A stretch of DNA of 64,000 nt from CAVTHW01 sp963734625 (lineage in GTDB: Bacteria > Acidobacteriota > Terriglobia > Bryobacterales > Bryobacteraceae): assembly GCA_963734625.1 (NCBI GenBank), contig CAVTHW010000016.1, positions 62,001-126,000 of the forward strand, read 5' to 3'. This document shows positions 56,515 through 64,000 of this stretch, piece by piece (the stretch's first letter is position 1; the number at the start of each line of letters is the position of its first letter). The notes under the pieces are model-generated. The model searched no databases. It saw only the letters and a list, made by a program, of their open reading frames with translations, and had not been told where the DNA came from. A program made the position numbers and the translations under genes.

Positions 56515-57491
56515 GTGAGGTCGTCAGTAGCACCGTCAGCCGGCTCAACCTGAAGTTCTTCGAGCGCTTGGGCTGCGAGGAGCTGATCCAAATCCGGCAC
56601 AATCTGAACGCGGTGCTGGAGGACCGTGGGCCGCAGTTGGGCTTGTTCGGCACTGCGACGAAGCTCATCCCTCCCGGAGTCACGGACTTGGTTCCGGTGG
56701 GCGACCGGGCGGTGCGCAGGAATGTGATTCCTACGGAAGATGGGGTGGTATTGTCGCCCAGTCAGGTGCGCGCCTTCCTGGGGTGCTCGGCCAAGTGGTG
56801 GTTCAAGTATGGACTGCACTTGCCTGAACCGAAGACTGCCTCGCTGGCTCTCGGTTTGGCCGTTCACAGCGCCCTGGAGGTGAATTTCCGCGAGAAGCTC
56901 GAGACCCACGAAGACCTGGAGACCGCTGGCATGGTGATGATCTTCCGGGACGCCTGGCAAGAGCAAGTAGGGGAAACCGAGTTCCGGGATGACGAGGATC
57001 CCAAGGAACTGGGGGAGGCCGGCAAGCAGCTCATCATCAAGTACATGGAAGAGGCCGCCCCCACCATTGAGCCCGCGGCCGTGGAGTTGGCGGTCGAGGG
57101 ACAGGTGGCGGGAGTTCAGGTCCGCGGCCGGATAGACCTCATGGACATCGAGGGAAGGGTGACGGACGTCAAAACCGCGGCCCGCCGGCCGTCATGTGTG
57201 TCGCCGGATTATGCCTTTCAGCTGGCGACCTATCGCCAGATCACCCCGGGAGCCTCGGGGGTCGCGCGTTTGGATACCCTGGTCCGGACCAAGACCGTCC
57301 AATTGGTGCGACACGATTACACCGTCAGTGATCAGGATCTGCTGGCGACCCAGGTCGTCTATCCGCTGGTACAGGAGGGGATTCAAAGCGGGCTCTACTT
57401 CCCCAACCGCCAGTCGACGTTGTGCAGCCGCAGACACTGCGCCTTCTGGCGGCAGTGTGAGAAGGAGTTCGGCGGCACGATTTCGGCATAA
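56502..57491 (+). CDS. PD-(D/E)XK nuclease, RecB/Cas4-like with Fe-S cysteines
   Basis: 329 residues. The nuclease signature is in order: ALGLAVHSALE (conserved His), GVQVRGRIDLMDIEGRVTDV with the D...DVK triad, and FQLATYRQI (QxxxY). Four cysteines are placed as in Cas4/AddB iron-sulfur nucleases: Cys95 in AFLGCSAKWWFKYG and three in TLCSRRHCAFWRQCEKE near the end. Such proteins process DNA ends. The N-terminal 80 residues are an extra helical part. Co-directional with a preceding hypothetical gene and a P4-type primase; no cas1/cas2 or CRISPR is present, so a phage/plasmid role is more likely than CRISPR adaptation. Confidence 0.85.
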   Translation: MGGLSEVVSSTVSRLNLKFFERLGCEELIQIRHNLNAVLEDRGPQLGLFGTATKLIPPGVTDLVPVGDRAVRRNVIPTEDGVVLSPSQVRAFLGCSAKWWFKYGLHLPEPKTASLALGLAVHSALEVNFREKLETHEDLETAGMVMIFRDAWQEQVGETEFRDDEDPKELGEAGKQLIIKYMEEAAPTIEPAAVELAVEGQVAGVQVRGRIDLMDIEGRVTDVKTAARRPSCVSPDYAFQLATYRQITPGASGVARLDTLVRTKTVQLVRHDYTVSDQDLLATQVVYPLVQEGIQSGLYFPNRQSTLCSRRHCAFWRQCEKEFGGTISA

Positions 57492-57525
57492 CCGGAATTC
57501 TCCGGTTGGCCTTTCTCATTGAGGC

Positions 57526-58000
57526 ATGGCCCTCGATGCGAAAGCTCTGAAAGCAATGGCTGGGGAAAGACCCATCTGCGCTACCGTATCTGTCGACGCC
57601 GGCCGCTTCAGTCGAACACCAGCTCGACGAAAACGGCGCAGGGCCCGGCGAGGTCCCGAGCGCAGTTCGGCATATCTGGCCTGGATCCGAACCCTGCGCT
57701 GCGCGGTGTGTTTGAAACCGCCGTCGGAGTACTTTCGGATCGAAGCCGCGCATACCAGTGTCCTCGGACCTCGAGGTTTGGGGCAACGAAGTTCTGATTT
57801 TTCGGCCATCCCGCTGTGCTACTGCCACCATCAGGGGAGCCGCGATTCGTATCACAGGCTGGGGGAGCGAGCGTTTGCCGAAGCGCACCAGGTCTGCGTT
57901 CCGAGCACTGGTTCTGGCTCTCAATGAGCTTTATCGGGAAGTGACCGGGAATAGCCGAAGCGGGGGCGTCTGGAAGAGGAATGACACGGAATTCTCGTGA
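57526..58000 (+). CDS. HNH-like (DUF968-type) nuclease, one frameshift near the end
   Basis: The protein reads YLAWIRTLRCAVCLKPPSEY, then IEAAHTSVLGPRGLGQRSSD and AIPLCYCHHQGSRDSYHRLG, carrying CxxC, AAH and CHH motifs like HNH-type phage nucleases. After ERAFAEAHQV the frame slips; the other frame continues ALVLALNELYREVTGNSRSG to 58000, the expected tail. It lies between the Fe-S nuclease and the primase. The Arg-rich 40 residues near the start look disordered. Confidence 0.65.
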
Positions 58001-58049
58001 GCCTGTCGGAGTACTTGGGGGTTGAAGCCGAAGCACAAATGGGGACCGC

Positions 58050-59429
58050 GTGATCAGTGACAAGACTCTCGTCGCCGATTTGGCGGCCTTGATTACCAAG
58101 CGGGATTCCTTCGCCCGGGATGCTTCTGGGAGGCTCTTCCGCTACCATGCCGGGGTGTACGTAGATGGAGAGTTCTTCCTCCGGCAGCAAGTGAAGAGCG
58201 TTCTTGTGGAGTTTCAGAAAGCCGGCAGGTGGGCGAGAAAGCTGGCCGACGAGGTCAAAGAGTTTATTCTTCTGGATGCAGCGGAAGTTCTCACCCGGCC
58301 GTCCCCGGACATCCTCAATCTGGAGAATGGGCTCCTGTACATCCAGACCATGGAATTTCGCCCCCACTCCCCTCAGTTTCGCTCCACCCTTCGGATCCCG
58401 ATTTGCTTTAGTCCTGGGCAGTCATGTCCACGAATCGACAGGTTCCTCCAGGAAGTCTTCCCGGCCCACTCCGTAGAGCTAGCCTGGGAGATCCTGGGAG
58501 ATCTGGTCACAACCGACCGCTCCATCCAGAAGGCGATCTGCCTGGTCGGAGAAGGCGGGAACGGTAAAGGCGTCTTCTCGCAGTTGGCAACCAACTTCGT
58601 TGGGGTCGAGAATGTCGCCCATCTGAGCCTGCAGCGTTTGGAGAACGATCGGTTCGCCGTGGCCCGCTTGCAGGGCAAGCTTGCCAATATCTGCCCGGAC
58701 TTGCCGGGAGAGCGCGTGACGGACAGCTCGATCTTCAAAGCCATCACCGGATGTGATCGCATCACCGGAGAGTTTAAATACCGGAACTCGTTCGAATTCA
58801 CCCCCTTCGTGCGGCTGGTCTTCTCGGCCAACCAATTACCCTCCAGCCGCGATGCCTCATCGGCGTACTTTGACCGCTGGATTGATCGTCCCTCTCGAGA
58901 ATTCCTTCCGCAACACCGCGCGCGAAATCCCGCGCTCGGTGCTCGATGCGAGCCTCGCGGATCCGATGGAACTCAGCGGGGCGCTGAACCATGCCCTGGT
59001 GGCGCTCCAGCCGGATTCGGCGCGGTGGGAAGTTCACGGAAAGCCAAATCACCCGGGGTGAAGTGGCGGCGTGGAGACTGTCGACTGATCCCTGTTTGCT
59101 GTGGCTTGATTCCGAGACGGCTTCTTCCCCGTCGGCGTTCCTGCCACAAGACTCGTCTTTACACGGCTTTTGCCCAAGCCTGTCTTGCCGCCAATCGACC
59201 CCTGGTCACTCGGCAGATGTTCGGACGCCGAGTGAAGCAATGGAGGCCGGACATTCGGGAGTGCCAACGCCTGGTGGAGGGCAGAAAGCGCTGGGTGTAC
59301 GCGGGGATTACGTTGAAACGCCAAACCTCAACTGAAGACGGGAACTCGAATCACTCGATCCCGACCACTCTTGTTCCAGGGAAATCTCGGATAGGGAGAC
59401 CAGAAGAGCTTACTGGAACAATCGAGTGA
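58050..59429 (+). pseudogene. P4-family primase/helicase (SF3), frameshifted
   Basis: The N-terminal 270 residues are good: FRYHAGVYVDGEFFLRQQVK, NLENGLLYI, Walker A in CLVGEGGNGKGVF, Walker B region KLANICPDLPGERVTDSS, TGEFKYRNSFEF and motif C LVFSANQLPSSRD. After FDRWI (about 58887) the frame is lost: ENSFRNTAREIPRSVLDASL and ELSGALNHALVAL continue in a second frame, GKFTESQITR in a third, and YTAFAQACLAANRPLVTRQM returns in the first. At least three shifts separate the helicase core from its C-terminal winged-helix tail. A replication gene of a dead phage or plasmid. Confidence 0.82.
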
Positions 59430-59673
59430 TTCGAGTGCTTCAGCCGAGGACTGGACTCGAACATTCGACGTCTAGCTTGGGAAGAAGATGGCCGCAGTTC
59501 ATTTCCTGAAGCGGATGGAGTTTCCTGCTACGTCTCGGAGTGCACGGTGTTTCCCCAGTTTCCGCAGGACGTGCGCGAATTGAGTCACAATGGAGTCAGG
59601 GCTTGGGCGGTGTTCCATCCGAGAGGGAGTTGCTCTGGGGGTGGCCATCGGGAGGCAGGACGTAGGAGAGTAT
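59430..59673. other. Intergenic stretch, no supported gene
   Basis: About 240 bp between the primase remnant and the DUF433 gene. No motif recognised. Confidence 0.4.
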
Positions 59674-59910
59674 ATGGCGATGGAGCGCTTTGATCGAATC
59701 ACCTGGAATCCTGGCCAGATGAACGGGCAACCGTGCATCCGGGGCATGCGTCTCACGGTTCGGCGAGTTGTGGAATCCGTCGCGCTCTACCCTGATCCGC
59801 AGGACCTTTACCGGAACTATCCGGAGCTGGAGCCGGAAGACGTGCGTCAGGCCTTGGCCTTCGCGGCCGCCAATCTTGAGGACAGTGCGCTGGAGTCCCC
59901 AGCCGCGTGA
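59674..59910 (+). CDS. DUF433 antitoxin
   Basis: 78 residues from ATG 59674 with AGGAG 5 nt upstream; ATG 59680 is an alternative. The family pattern is clear: FDRITWNPGQMNGQPCIRGM, then RLTVRRVVESVALYPDPQDL and YPELEPEDVRQALAFAAANL. DUF433 proteins are small helix-turn-helix antitoxins, usually paired with a DUF5615 protein. The two genes overlap by 4 nt (GTGA), which fits. Confidence 0.87.
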   Translation: MAMERFDRITWNPGQMNGQPCIRGMRLTVRRVVESVALYPDPQDLYRNYPELEPEDVRQALAFAAANLEDSALESPAA

Positions 59911-60302
59911 AGGACATCATCCGACTGCTGCTCGACCAGGGAGTGCCACGAGACACGGCTCAAGAACTCCGCGCGGAAGGCCTCGATGCCCTTCACGTCG
60001 GCGACTTGGGCATGTCAGCCGCGACGGACACCGAGATTCTTGAGGCAGCCCGGACGCGGGAAACCGTGGTCGTCACCCTTGACGCGGACTTTCACACAAT
60101 CCTCGCCGTGTCCGGCGCCAAAGCGCCATCCGTAATCAGAATCCGGCAACAAGGGCTGAAGGGCGCAGCATTCGCGCGCGTCCTCCGCGCCGCGCTCTCC
60201 CATTACGAGGCCGAACTGTTCCAGGGGTGCATGATCACGGTGAAGAAGCACAAGACGACTTGCCACCGATTGCCCATTGGCACAGCAGAAGAATCCGGGT
60301 AG
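59907..60302 (+). CDS. DUF5615 PIN-like toxin
   Basis: 131 residues from GTG 59907 overlapping the DUF433 stop. The PIN-like fold shows acidic residues in LLLDQGVPRDTAQELRAEGL, ALHVGDLGMSAATDTEILEA and VVTLDADFHTILAVSGAKAP, then SVIRIRQQGL. A Mut7-C/PIN-like RNase role is expected for the family. Intact, with its antitoxin, so the module is probably functional. Confidence 0.87.
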   Translation: MKDIIRLLLDQGVPRDTAQELRAEGLDALHVGDLGMSAATDTEILEAARTRETVVVTLDADFHTILAVSGAKAPSVIRIRQQGLKGAAFARVLRAALSHYEAELFQGCMITVKKHKTTCHRLPIGTAEESG

Positions 60303-60659
60303 TACTTAAACGTAAACGGCTCCGGCCAACCAGCGCGACCGCGCCAAGCAAATGCCGCCTTTATGCGATATCACTGGCATCTGGCTAAGAGTCAAACAGA
60401 ATCAGCTGGTTGCCGGAAACGACTGAATCTGCCTCGAATTCCGACGCTGGAAATGCCCGTGAAATGGGCGTTTTCCAGCAACCGCCTCCATCGCCACCCC
60501 GACGGCCCCCGCGTAACCGTCTCATTTCACCGTGCCGGAGGGAGTTTCGGGCCCAGGACTCTGCGCTCCATGCTGGAGTGGCAGGCACGTTAGGCCGAAA
60601 ACGACCTGGTCCGGCTCAACCTCATCCCAAAACGCTGAGTTCCCGTCCGAACTCATCGC

Positions 60660-60800
60660 GGGTTGAAGCATGGAGATCCGCCGGAACTCAGCGGAGCGTT
60701 GAACCATGCTCTGACAGCACTACGCCGGATTCGGCGCCGCGGGAAGTCTTCGGAAGGCCAGATGTTTCGGGAAGAACCGGCGGCGTGTATCCTGGACTTC
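60660..60800 (+). pseudogene. Duplicate fragment of the primase C-terminal region
   Basis: One frame reads PPELSGALNHALTALRRIRR, then GKSSEGQMFREEPAA, matching the ELSGALNHALVAL and RRGGKFTESQITRGEVAA segments of the primase at 58970-59070. Nothing more of a gene is visible, so it is an isolated scrap from a second element. The remainder of 60303-60957 holds no supported gene. Confidence 0.55.
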
Positions 60801-60957
60801 GGTCCATACGGGGCGTCATTGCACTTTTCCTCACCCGGCAGCTGGACGGTGACACGAGGCCTCCGCTGCCGCAACTCCTTCGCACACCCAAGTTGGAGGC
60901 GATTGCCTTTGAGGGGGCCGCACCCATGCCGCTCTTGTGGCAAACTGGGAGACGTCC

Positions 60958-61311
60958 ATGGCGAGCGACAGCGCAGAGAACTCCCAGCCCCCCTTCGCCG
61001 GCGACCCTATTCTGGGGGAGTTAGTCCGGCGGCTGATCGACGTCTACCATCCCTTGAGGATCTACCTGTTCGGTTCTGCTGCCCGCGGCGACGCAGGCCC
61101 AGACAGCGACTATGACCTGATGGTCGTCGTGGCTGACGGAACGCCCGCCGCCCTGCGAGATAGTAGCCGGGCCTACCGCGCCATCTGGCGCCTGGGCGCG
61201 GCATCCGACGTGCTGGTCTGGACGTGTGCCGAGTTTGACGGCAGACTGCCGCTCAGAGCCTCTCTGCCGGCCACCATAGTTCGGGAGGGCAGACTCCTCT
61301 ATGCAACCTGA
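60958..61311 (+). CDS. MNT-type nucleotidyltransferase (MntA-like antitoxin), first copy
   Basis: 117 residues from ATG 60958 with GGGAGA upstream. The minimal nucleotidyltransferase motif is LFGSAARGDAGPDSDYD, followed by LMVVVADGTPAALRD. In HEPN/MNT pairs this protein modifies and silences the HEPN RNase. The reading frame is intact and overlaps its partner by 11 nt, but the partner carries two stop codons, leaving an antitoxin without a toxin. Confidence 0.85.
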   Translation: MASDSAENSQPPFAGDPILGELVRRLIDVYHPLRIYLFGSAARGDAGPDSDYDLMVVVADGTPAALRDSSRAYRAIWRLGAASDVLVWTCAEFDGRLPLRASLPATIVREGRLLYAT

Positions 61312-61714
61312 AGACCTGCGCAAGTTGGACACGGTCTCCTGGATGCGTAAGTCCTTCGATGACTAGCGTTGGGCCCGGATCGATCTTGCGGCCGAGCCGC
61401 CTGCCGCCTGAGACGCCCTGTTCCACTGTCAGCAGGCCGCCGAGAAGGCATTGAAGGCTCTGCTTGCGTGGCACGATGAGCCATTCGCCAGGACACACGA
61501 CCTGAGGAAGCTTGGTGCTCAGTTGGTCGCGCTAGATTACTCCCTTACACGTCTTGTCGAGTCGATCGTGGGGCTCACGAAGTACGCATGGGCGTTTCGC
61601 TACCCTGGAGACCCGGAGGAACCGTCGCCGGAGGAAAACGCCGCCGCCCTCTCCGCAGTCCAGGACCTTGTCGAGGGTATTCTAGGCCGCTTGCCAGACG
61701 ACGCAAAGCCTTGA
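61301..61714 (+). pseudogene. HEPN-domain toxin with two premature stops
   Basis: Starting at ATG 61301 the frame has a TAG at 61364 and a TGA at 61409, then is open to 61714. The rest is a good HEPN domain: FHCQQAAEKALKALLAWHDE, PFARTHDLRKLGAQLVALDY, GLTKYAWAFRYPGDPEEPSP. A shorter protein from an internal ATG at 61451 would lack the first helices. The gene is therefore probably dead, or the toxin was selected against. Confidence 0.78.
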
Positions 61715-61775
61715 TCTCCTCGAGCGTTGCGAATTGAGAGCAATCACCTGGTCAGGGAAGGGGGGGGCAGCCGAT

Positions 61776-62018
61776 ATGACCTACAGCTTCAAGGTGGTCG
61801 TAAAGCCCGACGGGAACCGCTGGCATGCCTACTGTCCAGCCCTGGTCTCCGCTGGCGCCGCCAGCTGGGGATACACCAGCCGGGAAGCCCTGCGGAACAT
61901 CCAGGACGTGGTGCGGATGGTGGTCGACAGTCTCGTCGAGAAGGGTGAGGCGGTTCCTTCCGAGCCTTCCGATCAGGTCCAAATCGTGTCCGAGCCCCAG
62001 GTTGCGGTTATTGTGTGA
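61776..62018 (+). CDS. HicB-like antitoxin
   Basis: 80 residues from ATG 61776. The HicB partial RNase-H-like fold reads TYSFKVVVKPDGNRWHAYCP, ALVSAGAASWGYTSREALRN, IQDVVRMVVDSLVEKGEAVP. HicB proteins normally pair with HicA; none is recognised on either side, so this is an orphan or works alone. It lies between the two HEPN/MNT pairs. Confidence 0.72.
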   Translation: MTYSFKVVVKPDGNRWHAYCPALVSAGAASWGYTSREALRNIQDVVRMVVDSLVEKGEAVPSEPSDQVQIVSEPQVAVIV

Positions 62019-62117
62019 CAGATGGTGCTGGACTGGGAGGGTGCCAGGGAAGCCCAGAGGTTTCCTGTGCCTTTCTGGTGAATCCCATTCGAACCTGTGG
62101 CAAACTGAGAACGGACC

Positions 62118-62471
62118 ATGGAACTTGCCGACATCGGTGCTTTCAAACCGCCCACGGCCGACGATCCAGTTTTGATGGAGCTTGTGCGGCGGCTGGTGGA
62201 AGCCTACCACCCCTTGAGCATCTATCTGTTTGGCTCAACGGCGCGAGGCGACGCCGGCCCCGACAGCGACTACGATGTGCTGCTGCTCGTCTCTGACGAC
62301 GCCCCGCCGGAACAGAGGGACTGCGATCTGGCCTACAGGGCGCTTCGTGGGCTGCGGATCGCTAAGGACATCCTAGTGTGGACACGGACGGAGTTCGAAC
62401 GGCGCCTCCATCTGAAGGCATCCCTGCCTTCCACGGTCGTACGAGAGGGCAGGTTGTTATATGCAGGCTGA
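62118..62471 (+). CDS. MNT-type nucleotidyltransferase (MntA-like antitoxin), second copy
   Basis: 117 residues, a clear paralogue of the gene at 60958. Motif LFGSTARGDAGPDSDYD is intact, followed by VLLLVSDDAPPEQRD and LVWTRTEFERRLHLKASLPS. It overlaps its HEPN partner by 11 nt, exactly as the first copy does, so the two pairs derive from one duplication with a HicB gene inserted between them. Confidence 0.87.
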   Translation: MELADIGAFKPPTADDPVLMELVRRLVEAYHPLSIYLFGSTARGDAGPDSDYDVLLLVSDDAPPEQRDCDLAYRALRGLRIAKDILVWTRTEFERRLHLKASLPSTVVREGRLLYAG

Positions 62472-62871
62472 CACGGCTCGTGTCGAGGACGTGAAGGCTT
62501 GGCTGGCGAAGGCCAGCCAGGACCTCCGTCGCGTGGAAGTCCTCCTGGCAGCGCCTTCAGATTCTGAAGACGCCCTGTTCCATTGCCAGCAAGCAGCCGA
62601 GAAAGCGTTCAAGGCTTTCCTCACATGGCACGATGTTCCCTTTCGGAGAATTCACGAACTCGACACAATCGGCGGACAATGCGCGGACCTCGATTCCACC
62701 CTGGCCGATCTGGTCGACCGGGCTGACTGTCTGACCAAGTACGCGTCATGATTTCGCTATCCTGGCCCGCCTTACGAGCCGTCTTCGGAGGAAGTCGAGG
62801 TGGCGTGCGCTTTGGCCCGGCAGGTGCACCAAGCCATCCTCACTCGTCTGCCAGCCGAGACCCATCCATAG
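62461..62871 (+). pseudogene. HEPN-domain toxin with one premature stop
   Basis: The frame from ATG 62461 reads WLAKASQDLRRVEVLLAAPS, FHCQQAAEKAFKAFLTWHDV and DCLTKYAS, then meets a TGA at 62749. In the first copy this point reads GLTKYAWAFRYPGDP; here the sequence after the stop continues FRYPGPPYEPSSEEVEVACA to 62871 in the same frame. So one nonsense change removes the last 40 residues. A 96-residue product could still be made, but it would lack the last conserved helix. Confidence 0.78.
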
Positions 62872-63323
62872 TCGCTGGTTCCGCATGCCTCCCCCAGTTC
62901 ACAAGTTACTCAACCGCTCGATCTCTCCGCGCTTATCTGGCGAAGCACCACGAGGACACACTCGCAGCACTCAAACAACTCCTCGCGGACACCGCTGAGG
63001 ACAAGCAGCGCCGACCAGCGAGACAACCCCAACCGAGGACTGCCACAGCGGCAACAACAGCGGTCGGCATGAAAGCCCGTGCTTCGTGAAGCCGGAGCAT
63101 CGTGCTGCGTCTCGTTGGGAGAACTGACAAAACCTGACACTTAAAGAGGGCGGGCGTGCCGTAGCGGGAAGTGTCAGCGCTGGCCCCTTCCTGGGTTGCT
63201 GGAGTCGCTCTCGACGAAAGGGATGAAAGGAGCGGCTTCAACGCGGGCGACTTGGTGTAGATTTCAAGGGCACCAGGCAGAGTATTCGCAGGAAGGGCCA
63301 AAGAAGACTTCTAGGTGCCGTCC
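62872..63323. other. Intergenic stretch, no supported gene
   Basis: A plus-strand frame at 62748-63089 overlaps the end of the broken HEPN gene and is then low in features. Nothing else is recognised. Confidence 0.35.
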
Positions 63324-63677
63324 CTAGGCTACCTTGGCCGCTTTGGCCTTTACCGCGGCTCCCCCTGCGGCCGGATTGCGCTCCTCGAACAGAAGTCGCC
63401 GCAGGGTCCGAAGGTCATTGAGGATCCGGCGGCTCCCGGCCACGTGGTCGGAGAGTCTGCTCAAGTTCAGGGCCACCAGTTGCAGTGCTTGCGCCTTGCG
63501 TTCTCCGACCGACCCAGCGGAAAGCCGGAGTTCGCGGCCGACGTCGCGCCGTTCTTCCTCTATCGCTTCCAGCAACAGGTCGATGTAGTCCTGCGCGCTC
63601 TCGATCGTATCGAACGGTTTGACTGGCGAACCGTTCGCAGGAGTTGTTTGGGAAGACATCTCAACTAGAATGTCCAT
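63324..63677 (-). CDS. Conserved small helical protein of unknown function
   Basis: 117 residues from ATG 63677 with GGAGTCC upstream; ATG 63659 is an alternative. The body is helical and charged (FDTIESAQDYIDLLLEAIEE, ERKAQALQLVALNLSRLSDH, RRILNDLRTLRRLLFEER) and the tail is Ala/Lys-rich (GGAAVKAKAAKVA). I have no family name for it. It is convergent with the toxin-antitoxin cluster. Confidence 0.62.
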   Translation of the reverse strand: MDILVEMSSQTTPANGSPVKPFDTIESAQDYIDLLLEAIEEERRDVGRELRLSAGSVGERKAQALQLVALNLSRLSDHVAGSRRILNDLRTLRRLLFEERNPAAGGAAVKAKAAKVA

Positions 63678-64000
63678 CGTGGACTCCTTGCTGGACCGCA
63701 GTATACACCAGTCTGCCTCTCTTGCAACGGTTGGAGCCAGAATTGTGAGTCCCAGTACTCACGGCTGTCCTGAAAGGGGTCGACTGGTCCCAAGGAAGCC
63801 GATGCCAATCACCTGCCCCCCGGCAGACCAAATCCGCGATTGAGGACTCTCCATGTTGGCTGTAGGCGCGAGATCTGGCCTGACGGGCATTCGGTCGCGA
63901 CCTATTGGGCGTGTGCAGGCGGCGCGGGCGGGCCTGTGGGGGACATGCGGAGGCTCGACCGCCCCCTTCAGACGCCCCCCAGGAACGGCTTTCGGACTGT
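63678..64000. other. Window end, no supported gene
   Basis: A plus-strand frame from ATG 63854 (LAVGARSGLTGIRSRPIGRV) is open to the window edge but has no recognisable feature. Confidence 0.3.

Noticed and set aside
56502..57491. CRISPR-Cas adaptation module around the Cas4-like nuclease
   Set aside because: No cas1/cas2 and no repeat array are seen within the window.

Overview
The window looks like a chromosomal stretch of an Acidobacteriota genome of the Solibacter/Bryobacter type (Bryobacterales). This rests on three near-identical secreted proteins with the Solibacter-type C-terminal domain (TIGR03437), on Gfo/Idh/MocA oxidoreductases and a sugar isomerase padded with Gly/Ala-rich inserts, on DUF1080, a PEP-CTERM protein and high GC content. 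These are family recognitions made by eye; no database search was run.

Layout. 1-6.2 kb: secreted sugar-metabolism genes on the minus strand (two Gfo/Idh/MocA enzymes, a TIM-barrel isomerase, a deleted third Gfo copy) around a membrane-anchored acidobacterial protein. 6.3-14 kb: tRNA-Asn(GTT) followed by an integration graveyard: an AbiEi/AbiEii cassette bracketed by copies of the tRNA 3' end, a SWIM + SNF2 pair bracketed by another direct repeat, two decayed serine recombinases and a RelE-type toxin-antitoxin pair. 14.4-19.8 kb: DUF1080 hydrolase, a small basic protein, a GGDEF-REC/PilZ c-di-GMP pair and tryptophanase. 19.9-24.6 kb: a five-gene minus-strand operon with three small secreted beta-sandwich proteins, a PapD-like chaperone and an outer-membrane barrel, which resembles a divergent chaperone-usher fibre system. 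25.4-28.1 kb: a second AbiE cassette, a broken Fic gene and an AbiEii scrap. 28.2-50 kb: surface-protein territory, with three cohesin-like/Ig-repeat/TIGR03437 genes (two carrying 567-bp tandem repeats and frameshifts), a peptidoglycan-binding cysteine protease, a three-gene Ig/propeller operon, a truncated MFS gene, a cytochrome c-porin fusion followed by a pentaheme cytochrome, and IS remnants. 50.7-54.1 kb: PEP-CTERM protein and a divergent dockerin-like/cohesin-like pair. 54.4-63 kb: eroded phage or plasmid genes (DUF5681, Cas4-like Fe-S nuclease, HNH-like protein, P4-type primase) running into a toxin-antitoxin cluster (DUF433/DUF5615, two MNT/HEPN pairs whose HEPN genes both carry stops, HicB).

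How it works together. The secreted genes suggest a cell surface built from Ig/cohesin-like proteins, a possible fibre, and an extracellular redox path (porin-cytochrome plus multiheme cytochrome). c-di-GMP signalling is present through GGDEF/PilZ. The tRNA-Asn locus and the 54-63 kb end are accessory islands rich in toxin-antitoxin genes.

Caution: single-base frameshifts are frequent (SNF2, tryptophanase, both large Ig genes, the primase and others). Some may be real decay and some assembly error; sequence alone cannot separate these.
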